A DNA stretch of 64,000 nucleotides. Source: an uncultured Clostridia bacterium. GTDB lineage: Bacteria > Bacillota > Clostridia > Oscillospirales > Ruminococcaceae. Under the pieces are notes generated by a model. It saw only the letters and a program-made list of their open reading frames with translations, was not told where the DNA came from and made no database searches. A program made the position numbers and the translations under genes. This document shows, in pieces, positions 1-7,149 of the stretch. The stretch spans positions 62,001 through 126,000 of the forward strand of contig CANQLI010000006.1 of the NCBI GenBank assembly GCA_947624675.1, given 5' to 3'. The first letter of the stretch is position 1, and each line of letters opens with the position of its first letter.

Positions 1-395
1 TTTTCGGGTATTATAACGGTTAGTTCATTTTCTTCAAAGTTAAGGTTGAAAATTCTGTTGTACCATTTTCTCGTATCTCTTTCGTATATCCTCAGACAGT
101 TGTCATTATTTCCTATTTCATACATAAAGCTTTCGTTTTCATAACAGGTTATTTTTATAGCCTCTTGATCGTTGTCTTTAGATTTTATTATTCTGACATC
201 GCTGCCCGAGGTTTCAATCGAAATATCTTCAGCGCCGTTTCGGGAAATAGAGTAATCTGTTTTCTTGAGGTCCTTTTGAGTATTAAACCTAGTTATATCA
301 AAGCCGCTTGTTAAAAATGCTGTAAAACAAATTATAAGTCCTGAAAAGGTTAAAACAACAGCGGCAATAAGCCATTTTTTTGTCGAGCTTTTCAT
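1..395 (-). CDS. DUF4097-like membrane-anchored protein, partial
   Basis: This gene runs off the left edge, so only the first 131 or so codons are visible. The ATG at 395-393 overlaps the TGA of the upstream DUF1700 gene (ATGA overlap), which fixes the start and implies translational coupling. The visible product begins with a positively charged stretch and one membrane segment (about residues 8-30). An extracytoplasmic region follows that contains ETSGSDVRI-like beta-strand text typical of DUF4097 (adhesin-like beta helix) proteins. In Firmicutes such proteins sit downstream of PadR and DUF1700 genes, as here. Function is unknown; a role in envelope or stress sensing is inference. The C-terminal end is not visible. 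Confidence 0.75.
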   Translation of the reverse strand, partial: MKSSTKKWLIAAVVLTFSGLIICFTAFLTSGFDITRFNTQKDLKKTDYSISRNGAEDISIETSGSDVRIIKSKDNDQEAIKITCYENESFMYEIGNNDNCLRIYERDTRKWYNRIFNLNFEENELTVIIPE

Positions 396-991
396 TGTGC
401 GAACCTCTCCTTTCCCGAAGTTATGTAAGCTATTTTGCGTATAAAGAATTTTGTTGCTTTAATAATGAGCCTAATAAAAAGTACCGAACCGAATACAGCT
501 AAAATTCCAAGCCCGACAAGTGTAAGACCTGAGCCTAAGGCAAATATGCCCGCCAATAAGTTTTGAAACATTATTACGGGCGATGCCACAACAGCGAAGA
601 TCCCGCCTAGAATAAACGAAATAACTATGGAAACAAGCGCGACAGCTATTCCGAATGCGGCAGAGTATATTGAGATAATTACAGAAATTATTGCAAGTAA
701 AATGGACAGCCAGATCGGAGAGCCAATTATAATGAGAATTATTGTTACCGTATTTAGATTAAATCGCTTTTTTATAGATTGCTTTTTATTTACATCGGGG
801 TATTGCGACATTATATTTTCCGCTATCTCCTCAATACCTCCTAAGGCGCCTATCGCCTCATCCTCACTTGCGCCTTCTTCGATTCTGTCATCTATCATTT
901 CAAGATAGTAGTTTATCGACTTGTTTTTTTCATTTTCAGGCAGTTTGTCAAGGCGCTCAGAAAGAGCTTTTAAGAATTCCTGTTTGTTCAT
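392..991 (-). CDS. DUF1700 (HAAS domain) membrane protein
   Basis: The 199-residue product starts with a soluble alpha-helical HAAS-like domain (about residues 1-75, beginning MNKQEFLKALSERL and containing an acidic EEGASEDEAIGALG turn). Four or so hydrophobic segments follow between about 78 and 185. This is the layout of DUF1700 proteins, whose N-terminal domain is thought to be an accessory or interaction module for PadR-type regulators. Both ends overlap neighbours by four bases (ATGA), so padR, this gene and the DUF4097 gene form one tightly coupled operon. Its biochemical activity is unknown; an anti-regulator or membrane-sensor role for the PadR protein is inference. Confidence 0.8.
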   Translation of the reverse strand: MNKQEFLKALSERLDKLPENEKNKSINYYLEMIDDRIEEGASEDEAIGALGGIEEIAENIMSQYPDVNKKQSIKKRFNLNTVTIILIIIGSPIWLSILLAIISVIISIYSAAFGIAVALVSIVISFILGGIFAVVASPVIMFQNLLAGIFALGSGLTLVGLGILAVFGSVLFIRLIIKATKFFIRKIAYITSGKERFAQ

Positions 992-1308
992 TTTTTATCC
1001 TCCGTTTCATAAGTAATGTATTTATAAACATTCATCACATCATCCCAGCCGGATAAAAAATCACTTATCTTGTCTTTTCCCGACTTGGTTATTTTATAGT
1101 ATTTACGAAGCCTTCCGTTGTGTTCGACCGAATATACGCTTAAGTAGTTTCCTGCCTCAAGACGCCTTAAAATAGGATAAAGCGTTGATTCGGATATTTT
1201 TATATAGGGACTTATGTCCTTAATAATTCTATATCCGTATGAGTCCTCTTTATAAAGCGCTGTCAGAACGCAAACCTCCAACAGCCCGTGTCTTATCTGA
1301 GCATCCAT
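988..1308 (-). CDS. PadR family transcriptional regulator
   Basis: The 106-residue product is a short PadR protein of the PadR-s2 size. It has an N-terminal winged helix (LEVCVLTALYKEDSYGYRI, then SESTLYPILRRLEAGNYL as recognition helix and wing) and a C-terminal dimerisation helix (residues 75-105). The family represses its own operon and responds to small molecules or envelope stress. The start is supported by AGAGGTG eight bases upstream. The gene is first in a three-gene operon and its promoter contains a perfect inverted repeat (1329-1351), consistent with autoregulation. The ligand cannot be told from the sequence. Confidence 0.9.
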   Translation of the reverse strand: MDAQIRHGLLEVCVLTALYKEDSYGYRIIKDISPYIKISESTLYPILRRLEAGNYLSVYSVEHNGRLRKYYKITKSGKDKISDFLSGWDDVMNVYKYITYETEDKK

Positions 1309-1328
1309 CTTAACACCTCTTCTTACAT

Positions 1329-1360
1329 AATACTATATCACGCATAGTATTATTTGTCAA
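1329..1360 (-). promoter_or_regulatory. padR promoter with overlapping inverted-repeat operator
   Basis: On the minus strand TTGACA (1360-1355) is separated by 17 bases from TATAGT (1337-1332). A perfect 8-bp inverted repeat, AATACTAT (1329-1336) and ATAGTATT (1344-1351) with a 7-base spacer, covers the -10 box and half of the spacer. A dimer bound there would block RNA polymerase. PadR proteins are known to bind such AT-rich palindromes in their own promoters. Confidence 0.8.
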
Positions 1361-1398
1361 GAGGTATTTTTTATTTTTGCTATTTTTCCTTAAAACAC

Positions 1399-1427
1399 TT
1401 GAAATTTATTTTGAAATTTGATAAAAT
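1399..1427 (+). promoter_or_regulatory. putative lepB promoter
   Basis: TTGAAA (1399-1404) and TAAAAT (1422-1427) are separated by exactly 17 bases and lie upstream of lepB. The region is AT-rich, so the call is moderate. Confidence 0.5.
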
Positions 1428-1502
1428 AAATATGTATGTAAATATAACTTACGCTAAATTATGTTTGAAAGGAGATCCGTCGTATATTCGGCGCGCTATA
1501 TT

Positions 1503-2102
1503 ATGGAAACAAATCAGGAATCGACAAGTTTAAACGATATTGTAAATACAGAAAATATCAACAGGAAAAGCAGTTTCGGCGGAGATGTTCTTGAATGGCT
1601 TGAGGCGATAGCTATTGCTGTTATGATAGTGCTTCTTGTGTTTACCTTTGTACTGAGACAGGTCATAGTACAGGGAGAGTCTATGGTGCCCACGCTTCAG
1701 AGCGGAGATAAGCTTATAATTTCACACCTTTTTTACACACCGAAGCAGGGCGATATTGTTGTCGTAAACTGCGAAGGAACCAATAAACTCAATAAAACGC
1801 TTATAAAAAGAGTTATCGCAACAGAAAATCAGGTTGTAGATATAGATTTTACAGAGGGTACGGTTACAGTTGACGGAAAGGTCCTAAAAGAGGATTATAT
1901 CAACGCTCTTACTACAAAGAATGACGGTGGCTTCAGTTATCCTGTAACAGTTCCGAAGGGAAGTCTGTTTGTAATGGGAGATAACAGAAATCACTCTACG
2001 GATTCAAGAAACAGCGAAGTAGGATTTTTAGATGTGGATGATGTTTTAGGAAAAGCGATATTCAGAATTCTTCCGATCTCAAAGTTCGGATTTGTGGAGT
2101 GA
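1503..2102 (+). CDS. lepB: signal peptidase I
   Basis: This membrane serine protease cleaves signal peptides from proteins exported by Sec. The product (199 residues from this ATG) has a short cytoplasmic N-terminus, one membrane anchor (about 32-52), the catalytic serine in GESMVPTL (Ser60), the general-base lysine in LIKRVIA (about Lys101) and the box-E motif MGDNRNHSTDSR. An upstream in-frame ATG at 1461 would add 14 residues. An AGGAGA sequence lies at about 1470, between the two starts and some 30 bases from this one, so neither start has an ideal ribosome binding site. I prefer 1503 because the extra residues look unlike the family. The order lepB-rbgA-rnhB is common in Firmicutes. Confidence 0.9.
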   Translation: METNQESTSLNDIVNTENINRKSSFGGDVLEWLEAIAIAVMIVLLVFTFVLRQVIVQGESMVPTLQSGDKLIISHLFYTPKQGDIVVVNCEGTNKLNKTLIKRVIATENQVVDIDFTEGTVTVDGKVLKEDYINALTTKNDGGFSYPVTVPKGSLFVMGDNRNHSTDSRNSEVGFLDVDDVLGKAIFRILPISKFGFVE

Positions 2103-2106
2103 TCCT

Positions 2107-3003
2107 ATGAGTGAGGCGATAAGCGTACAGTGGTTTCCCGGGCATATGGCGAAAACAAGGCGCATAATGACAAAAAGTCTTGGGCTTGTTGACGCGGTGG
2201 TGGAAATAATCGACGCAAGAATACCATTTTCAAGCCGAAATCCTGAGATGGACAGGCTTGTCGGTAAAAAGCCGAGGCTTATTATACTAAATAAATCCGA
2301 CGCTGCCGATGAGGCTGTTACAGCACGATGGCTTGATTTTTTCAAAAGGAGAGGAGTTTCAGCTATTGCGGCGGACTGTAAAAGCGGCAGGGGAGTAAAT
2401 CGGTTTATACCTGCTTTAAAGGAGCTTTTAAAAGACAAAATCGACAAGTGGCAGTCAAGCGGTATGGTCGGCAGACCTATAAGAATAATGATAGTCGGAA
2501 TTCCTAATGTAGGAAAGTCGTCGTTTATAAACAGGCTTTCGGGTAAAAGATCCGCTAAGGTTGAGGACAGACCCGGAGTAACAAGAGGTAAACAGTGGGT
2601 TAGTCTTTCTCAGGGACTTGAGCTTCTGGATATGCCGGGAGTTCTGTGGCCTAAATTCGATGATAAGCAGGTCGGGGAAAATCTTGCGTTTACGGGTGCG
2701 ATAAAAGACAACATAATGGATATAGAATATCTTGCTTGCAGACTTCTTCAGCTTTTATATAATGACTATTCCGATAGGATAATGGAACGCTATGGTATTG
2801 AGCTTGATGGGATAGAACAGGATTTAAACTCCTTGAGCGATCTGAGCGAAGGATTTGAGATCTTAAACAGAATAGGAAAAAAACGCGGCTTTTTAATATC
2901 CGGGGGAGAGGTCAATACCGAGAGGGCAGCAATAACGGTAGTTGATGAGTTCCGTTCCGGAAAGCTCGGAAGAATATCCCTTGAAAAGCCGGAAAGTGAA
3001 TAA
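2107..3003 (+). CDS. rbgA: ribosome biogenesis GTPase RbgA (YlqF)
   Basis: This circularly permuted GTPase acts late in 50S subunit assembly. The motif order in the 298-residue product is permuted: G4 NKSD (about 62-65) comes before G1 GIPNVGKSS (131-139), then G3 DMPG. The N-terminal VQWFPGHMAK is diagnostic of YlqF. The start at 2107 has GGAG seven bases upstream; a start at 2092 would lie inside that site and inside lepB. The gene begins four bases after the lepB stop, so it is in the same transcript. Confidence 0.95.
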   Translation: MSEAISVQWFPGHMAKTRRIMTKSLGLVDAVVEIIDARIPFSSRNPEMDRLVGKKPRLIILNKSDAADEAVTARWLDFFKRRGVSAIAADCKSGRGVNRFIPALKELLKDKIDKWQSSGMVGRPIRIMIVGIPNVGKSSFINRLSGKRSAKVEDRPGVTRGKQWVSLSQGLELLDMPGVLWPKFDDKQVGENLAFTGAIKDNIMDIEYLACRLLQLLYNDYSDRIMERYGIELDGIEQDLNSLSDLSEGFEILNRIGKKRGFLISGGEVNTERAAITVVDEFRSGKLGRISLEKPESE

Positions 3004-3004
3004 A

Positions 3005-3619
3005 ATGGAGCTTTTTGAATTTGACAATGAAGTAAAAATTAAAAACGCTGCATCCTTGATATGCGGAGTTGACGAGGCGGGGAGAGGTCCACTTGCGGGT
3101 GATGTTTATGCCGCCGCAGTGATTTTTCCAAACGGAGTTTTGATAGAGGGAATAAACGACTCAAAAAAGTTAAGCGAGAAAAAGCGTGAGGAGCTTTTTT
3201 CGGTCATCACAGAAAAGGCTATGTCCTATTCGATAGCTACTGCAAGTGTGGAAGAAATCGAAGAGATAAACATCTTAAACGCAGCTATGCTTGCTATGAA
3301 AAGGGCAGTTGAAGCGCTCTCGGTAACACCTGAGCTTGTGCTTGTAGACGGAAACAAAACGCCGGATATATCCCCGAAGGCTTTGGCTGTAATCAAGGGC
3401 GACGCAAAGAGTCAGTCGGTCGCGGCAGCATCAATTCTTGCAAAGGTCGCAAGAGATAGGTATATGAGAGAAATAGATTTAAAGTATCCACAGTATCAGT
3501 TTTCAAAGCACAAGGGCTACGGCACGAAGCTGCATTATGAAATGATAGATAAATACGGCGTTTCTGACATTCACAGAATGAGTTTCTTAAAAAAGCATTT
3601 TGAAAAGAAAAATGGATAA
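3005..3619 (+). CDS. rnhB: ribonuclease HII
   Basis: This enzyme cuts the RNA strand of RNA-DNA hybrids and removes misincorporated ribonucleotides. The 204-residue product has the N-terminal GVDEAGRGPLAG motif with the Asp-Glu metal ligands near residue 22, the ELVLVDGNK strand, and the SVAAASILAKVARD helix. I chose the ATG at 3005, one base after the rbgA stop, rather than an upstream start inside rbgA, because the family begins close to this residue. Its 3' end overlaps the next gene by eight bases. Confidence 0.93.
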   Translation: MELFEFDNEVKIKNAASLICGVDEAGRGPLAGDVYAAAVIFPNGVLIEGINDSKKLSEKKREELFSVITEKAMSYSIATASVEEIEEINILNAAMLAMKRAVEALSVTPELVLVDGNKTPDISPKALAVIKGDAKSQSVAAASILAKVARDRYMREIDLKYPQYQFSKHKGYGTKLHYEMIDKYGVSDIHRMSFLKKHFEKKNG

Positions 3620-3974
3620 GAAAATTATAGGAAACATCGGAGAGAACTCGGTGTGTCTTTATCTTAAAAATAAGGGATGCGAGATAGTTAAGCGTAACTT
3701 TACCGTAAGAGGCGGAGAAATCGACATTATTGCAGCAAAAGACAAAAGGCTGTTTTTTGTAGAGGTAAAGACGAGAATGAAAAATCCGCTTGTTTCGGGA
3801 GAGAAAGCTATAACACAAAGAAAAAAGGAGCATATAATAAAAACCGCAAGAATGTATCTTAGCACTCTTGATTACATACCTATTTGCCGATTTGATGTTG
3901 CGGTGGTAACGCTTGACGGCGGAAGGGTTACGGAGATAAAGTATTATCCGAATGCTTTTGACGCAAGCAGATAA
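3612..3974 (+). CDS. yraN: YraN family protein (UPF0102)
   Basis: The 120-residue product carries the restriction-endonuclease-like core of the UPF0102 family: GENSVCLYLKNKGC, then RNFTVRGGEIDIIA and FFVEVKTR, which supply the Asp, Glu and Lys of a PD-(D/E)XK fold. Its cellular role is not settled; DNA processing has been proposed from the fold. The ATG at 3612 lies inside the end of rnhB, giving an eight-base overlap. A TTG at 3600 is a less likely alternative. The genomic pairing with rnhB is common in bacteria. Confidence 0.9.
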   Translation: MDKKIIGNIGENSVCLYLKNKGCEIVKRNFTVRGGEIDIIAAKDKRLFFVEVKTRMKNPLVSGEKAITQRKKEHIIKTARMYLSTLDYIPICRFDVAVVTLDGGRVTEIKYYPNAFDASR

Positions 3975-4027
3975 GGATTTATAACAAAGCGCAGATGCTC
4001 AAATAGCCTAATGAAATACTACGGAGC

Positions 4028-4080
4028 TTAAGCCGCCGCAGCTTGATTAAGCGAGCTTATCAGGGCTTTCTCAGGCTTAA
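4028..4080 (+). repeat. inverted repeat in the thrC leader
   Basis: TTAAGCC (4028-4034) is complementary to GGCTTAA (4074-4080). Inside lies a second small hairpin, GCTT-GATT-AAGC (4041-4052). There is no T-run, so this does not look like a simple terminator. It fills the 153-base gap between yraN and thrC and may be a structured leader; its role is unknown. Confidence 0.4.
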
Positions 4081-4127
4081 ATAAAATAAACTACTGTATT
4101 TGAAAATTTTTTATCGGAGGATTTTAT

Positions 4128-5618
4128 ATGTATTACAAAAGCACAAGAGACTCAAGCGTGAAGGTCACTTCCGCTGAGGCAATCGCACAAGGAATTTCTA
4201 AGGACGGAGGACTTTTCGTTCCAAGCGAGATACCAAAGCTTTCGCTTGATGAGATAGTAAGCCTTGGGGATATGTCTTATCCCGAGAGAGCGGCTTTTAT
4301 TTTTTCAAAGTATCTGACCGACTTTACGGACAAAGAGATCCACTACTGTACAGATAACGCATATACGGACAAGGCATTCGATACGGAAAATATATGCGAA
4401 ATAGCCCACCTTTTCGACGGTACATATATGCTTGAGCTATGGCACGGTCCGACCTGTGCCTTTAAGGATATGGCTCTCCAGATACTTCCGTACCTTGTTA
4501 CGACATCAATCAAAAAGCTCGGAGTTTCAAAAAAGGTGGTAATACTTGTTGCTACCTCGGGAGATACCGGAAAAGCGGCTCTTGAAGGCTTTAAGGATGT
4601 TGAAGGCACTCAGATAATGGTATTTTATCCGGAAGACGGCGTTTCTGAAATGCAGAAAAAACAGATGACGACTCAGGAGGGCAAAAATGTCGGAGTATGT
4701 GCGATAAAAGGAAACTTTGACGATGCTCAGAACGGTGTTAAAGCAATTTTTACCGATGAAGAGGTAGTGTCTTATCTTGACAAAAACGGAAAGATGTTTT
4801 CATCGGCAAACTCGATAAACTGGGGAAGACTTGCACCGCAGATAATATATTATGTTTCAAGCTATGCTCAGCTTGTAAAGAATGGTGAAATAAAACCAGG
4901 CGAAAAGATAAACATTGTAGTTCCGACAGGAAATTTCGGAAATATTCTCGCAGGATATTACGCTAAGAAAATGGGTGTTCCCGTAAATAAGCTTATCTGT
5001 GCTTCAAACTCAAACAATGTTCTTACCGATTTCATTGAAACGGGCGTTTATGACAGAAACAGAAGCTTCTATACAACTATTTCTCCGTCTATGGATATTC
5101 TGATCTCTTCAAATCTCGAAAGACTGCTTTATCTTCTTTCAGGAGAAAATGATGCTCTTATCAGAGAATGGTTTACATCTCTTAAGGAAACGGGTAGATA
5201 TAAGGTAAACGACGAGGTGTTTGAAAAAATCAAAGAGGACTTCTGTGCCGGATATTGTGATGATTCACAAACAAAAGACCTTATAAAGAGAATTTTTGAA
5301 AAGTATTCTTACTTGTGTGATACGCATACTGCGGTAGCTGTAAAGGTTTATGAGGATTATGTCAAGAAGACAGGCGACAAGACAAGAACGCTTATAGCGT
5401 CTACCGCAAATCCTTACAAGTTTTCGGGAAGCGTTCTTGATGCGCTTGGCGAGAGGGATAGCGAAACAGATGAATTCGGTCTTGTTGATAAGCTTAATAA
5501 GGTGTCGGGTATGGATGTCCCGAGGTCGCTTTCAGAGCTTAAGGAAAAGGAAGTCCGCTTTACCGAGTCTATTGACAAAAACGAAATGAAGCAGTATGTT
5601 ATAAAAACACTTGCTTAA
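4128..5618 (+). CDS. thrC: threonine synthase
   Basis: This PLP enzyme converts O-phosphohomoserine to threonine. The 496-residue product is of the long bacterial and yeast type. PLP-binding lysine is in GPTCAFKDMALQ (Lys113), the phosphate-binding loop is VATSGDTGKAA, and FSSANSINWGRLAPQ and VPTGNFGN are further family motifs. The start has GGAGG seven bases upstream. The gene stands alone between a structured leader and a strong terminator. No T-box or Thr/Ile-rich leader peptide is visible. Confidence 0.95.
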   Translation: MYYKSTRDSSVKVTSAEAIAQGISKDGGLFVPSEIPKLSLDEIVSLGDMSYPERAAFIFSKYLTDFTDKEIHYCTDNAYTDKAFDTENICEIAHLFDGTYMLELWHGPTCAFKDMALQILPYLVTTSIKKLGVSKKVVILVATSGDTGKAALEGFKDVEGTQIMVFYPEDGVSEMQKKQMTTQEGKNVGVCAIKGNFDDAQNGVKAIFTDEEVVSYLDKNGKMFSSANSINWGRLAPQIIYYVSSYAQLVKNGEIKPGEKINIVVPTGNFGNILAGYYAKKMGVPVNKLICASNSNNVLTDFIETGVYDRNRSFYTTISPSMDILISSNLERLLYLLSGENDALIREWFTSLKETGRYKVNDEVFEKIKEDFCAGYCDDSQTKDLIKRIFEKYSYLCDTHTAVAVKVYEDYVKKTGDKTRTLIASTANPYKFSGSVLDALGERDSETDEFGLVDKLNKVSGMDVPRSLSELKEKEVRFTESIDKNEMKQYVIKTLA

Positions 5619-5632
5619 ATACACATATATGT

Positions 5633-5664
5633 AAATCGTCTGCCTTATAGGACAGACGATTTTC
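5633..5664. terminator. bidirectional intrinsic terminator after thrC
   Basis: AAATCGTCTG (5633-5642) pairs with CAGACGATTT (5653-5662) around a ten-base loop; T-rich sequence flanks both sides. It separates thrC from the convergent DUF1540 gene. Confidence 0.8.
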
Positions 5665-5669
5665 TGTGA

Positions 5670-5834
5670 CTACTGATTTCTGGGTTCAAAGGTTCTGCAA
5701 ATTGTCTCATCACAGCAGTTAGGCTTATCGCAACAGCAGCAAATGTCTATGCTTCCCGCAACACATTCGCACTGATTTCTGTTGTGAATACAATTTGCAA
5801 CATCACAGTTGATTCCACGGATTTTATTTTCCAT
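5670..5834 (-). CDS. small Cys-rich DUF1540 protein
   Basis: From the ATG at 5834 the product has 54 residues and contains eleven cysteines, including a run of four (DICCCCDKPNCC). The motif series INCDVANCIHN, QCECVAGSIDI and TICRTFEP matches DUF1540, small proteins of spore-forming Firmicutes thought to bind metal through cysteines. A longer upstream reading exists, but GAAAGGGG just before this ATG and the family start favour 5834. It is divergent from the metallophosphoesterase gene. Function is unknown; metal binding is inference from the cysteines. Confidence 0.8.
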   Translation of the reverse strand: MENKIRGINCDVANCIHNRNQCECVAGSIDICCCCDKPNCCDETICRTFEPRNQ

Positions 5835-5936
5835 CACAAAAACCCCTTTCGCAGAAAAATTTTTTCCCTGCGTTATTATTTTAAGCAGCATTTTGATTAT
5901 TATAAAAGTAAATTTTTTGAAATCGGGTGGATAATT

Positions 5937-6638
5937 TTGGCAATATTTACAATAGCTGATCTTCATCTTTCCTTTGGCGTTGATAAGCCTATGGATATTT
6001 TCGGAGGTTGGAGCGACTATGTAAAAAGGATTGAAAAAAGCTTTAAGGAGTATATCAAAAACGGTGACACAGTCGTGATTCCCGGTGATATTTCCTGGGG
6101 AATAAATCTTTTGGAAGCAAAGCCTGATTTTGAGTTTTTAAATTCTCTTCCCGGAGAGAAGATACTTCTTAAAGGCAATCACGATTACTGGTGGGAAACA
6201 AAGACAAAGCTTGAGAGATTTTTTTCGGAAAATGGATATGATACGCTGAAGATTTTATTCAACAATCATTATCGTTATAAAGACTTTGGAATATGCGGAA
6301 CTCGCGGTTGGATAAACGAGAAAAAAGGTGAAACTGCCGATAAAAAGGTGCTTATGCGTGAGGCGGCAAGACTTGAGACATCAATAAAATTAGCGCTTTC
6401 CGACAGCTTGAAGCCAGTGGTGTTTTTGCACTATCCGCCGATATATTACAACGAGAGAAACTACGAGATATTAGAGGTGCTGCACAGGTACGGAATTAAA
6501 AAGTGCTTTTACGGTCATATACACGGTTCGGCACAGAACTACGCTATCGACGGCATTGTTGACGGAATAGATTTCAGGCTCATCTCAGCTGATTATCTTA
6601 AATTCGTTCCGCTTGATATTACAGATGAGCTTGAGTGA
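5937..6638 (+). CDS. metallophosphoesterase (calcineurin-like fold)
   Basis: The 233-residue product has the full set of metal-binding motifs of the calcineurin-like superfamily: ADLHLS (D8, H10), PGDISW, GNHDYWW, FLHYPP and GHIHG. It resembles a Firmicute subfamily of predicted phosphohydrolases; its substrate is unknown. I chose the TTG at 5937 because GGGTGG lies seven bases upstream and the core beta strand begins immediately. Upstream in-frame starts would extend across the divergent DUF1540 gene and encode an implausible N-terminus. Confidence 0.85.
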   Translation: MAIFTIADLHLSFGVDKPMDIFGGWSDYVKRIEKSFKEYIKNGDTVVIPGDISWGINLLEAKPDFEFLNSLPGEKILLKGNHDYWWETKTKLERFFSENGYDTLKILFNNHYRYKDFGICGTRGWINEKKGETADKKVLMREAARLETSIKLALSDSLKPVVFLHYPPIYYNERNYEILEVLHRYGIKKCFYGHIHGSAQNYAIDGIVDGIDFRLISADYLKFVPLDITDELE

Positions 6639-6673
6639 AAATGTGCTTTGATTTTAATATGTTTAAAACAATA

Positions 6674-6697
6674 AAGCCGCAGAGATCTCTGCGGCTT
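6674..6697. terminator. perfect 24-bp palindrome, terminator
   Basis: AAGCCGCAGA-GATC-TCTGCGGCTT is a perfect palindrome 35 bases after the phosphoesterase stop. The plus-strand tail is AT-rich rather than T-rich; the minus strand tail is TATTGTTTT. Confidence 0.7.
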
Positions 6698-6819
6698 GAA
6701 TTATTAGTCAAAAGCTTAGATTCTGCGGAATTTACAGTTGTCAACTTTTGGATCGCTAAAGCCGTGAAATACATTGTTATCGCCTACCAATATTAAAATG
6801 GAGATAGCACAAGAAATAT

Positions 6820-6925
6820 GAACAAACTATGAATATTATGAATTGTTTGTAAACATATTGTATTTATTTTGTGAAGAATGTACGTTTGCGTACATTTTTT
6901 CCTGATTTTGCGCTGTTAGTAGAGG
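6820..6925 (-). repeat. TGTACG intergenic repeat, copy 1
   Basis: Read on the minus strand, this shares a core of about 65 bases with 37141-37245 and a shorter core with 24234-24327. The centre is the inverted repeat TGTACG-CAAA-CGTACA (6879-6894), followed by ATTCTTCACAAAATAAATAC. Outer blocks CCTCTACTAA and TTCATAGTTTGTTC are also shared. It is intergenic. Confidence 0.8.
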
Positions 6926-6953
6926 AAGGTTAAAAAATAATTTTTAAAATGCT

Positions 6954-6996
6954 AAATCTATAAATGTCACTATGTCGGTGACGCCAGTATAGATTT
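6954..6996. repeat. nested inverted repeat
   Basis: AAATCTATA (6954-6962) pairs with TATAGATTT (6988-6996). Within it GTCAC (6966-6970) pairs with GTGAC (6978-6982) around TATGTCG. There is no T-run after it, so it is not a typical terminator. Confidence 0.6.
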
Positions 6997-7043
6997 GTCA
7001 ATGATAAGTTACAAAAAATAAGAAAAAAGAATTGAAAAAAGTC

Positions 7044-7072
7044 TTTTCAAAATAAACGATATGTGGTATAAT
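7044..7072 (+). promoter_or_regulatory. putative pcrA promoter
   Basis: TATAAT (7067-7072) is preceded at 17 bases by TTTTCA (7044-7049). The -10 is perfect and the -35 weak. The start codon lies 78 bases downstream. Confidence 0.5.
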
Positions 7073-7149
7073 ATTAAATGTATATCATAATTGGATATTT
7101 ATGGGCATTTTCAGCAGTATAAATGTAAAAAAGTATCGGGAGGATAACG

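Larger units (their letters stand above)
6639..7149. other. 511-base non-coding interval
   Basis: I find no convincing gene here. It holds, in order, a palindromic terminator (6674-6697), the first copy of the TGTACG repeat (6820-6925), a nested inverted repeat (6954-6996) and a likely pcrA promoter (7044-7072). Confidence 0.7.

Noticed and set aside
4013-4033. Short leader peptide before thrC
   Set aside because: The six-codon frame contains no Thr or Ile codons, so it does not resemble a threonine attenuation peptide.
5784-5936. N-terminal extension of the metallophosphoesterase
   Set aside because: It would overlap the divergent DUF1540 gene and encode an implausible N-terminus; the TTG at 5937 has a good ribosome binding site.
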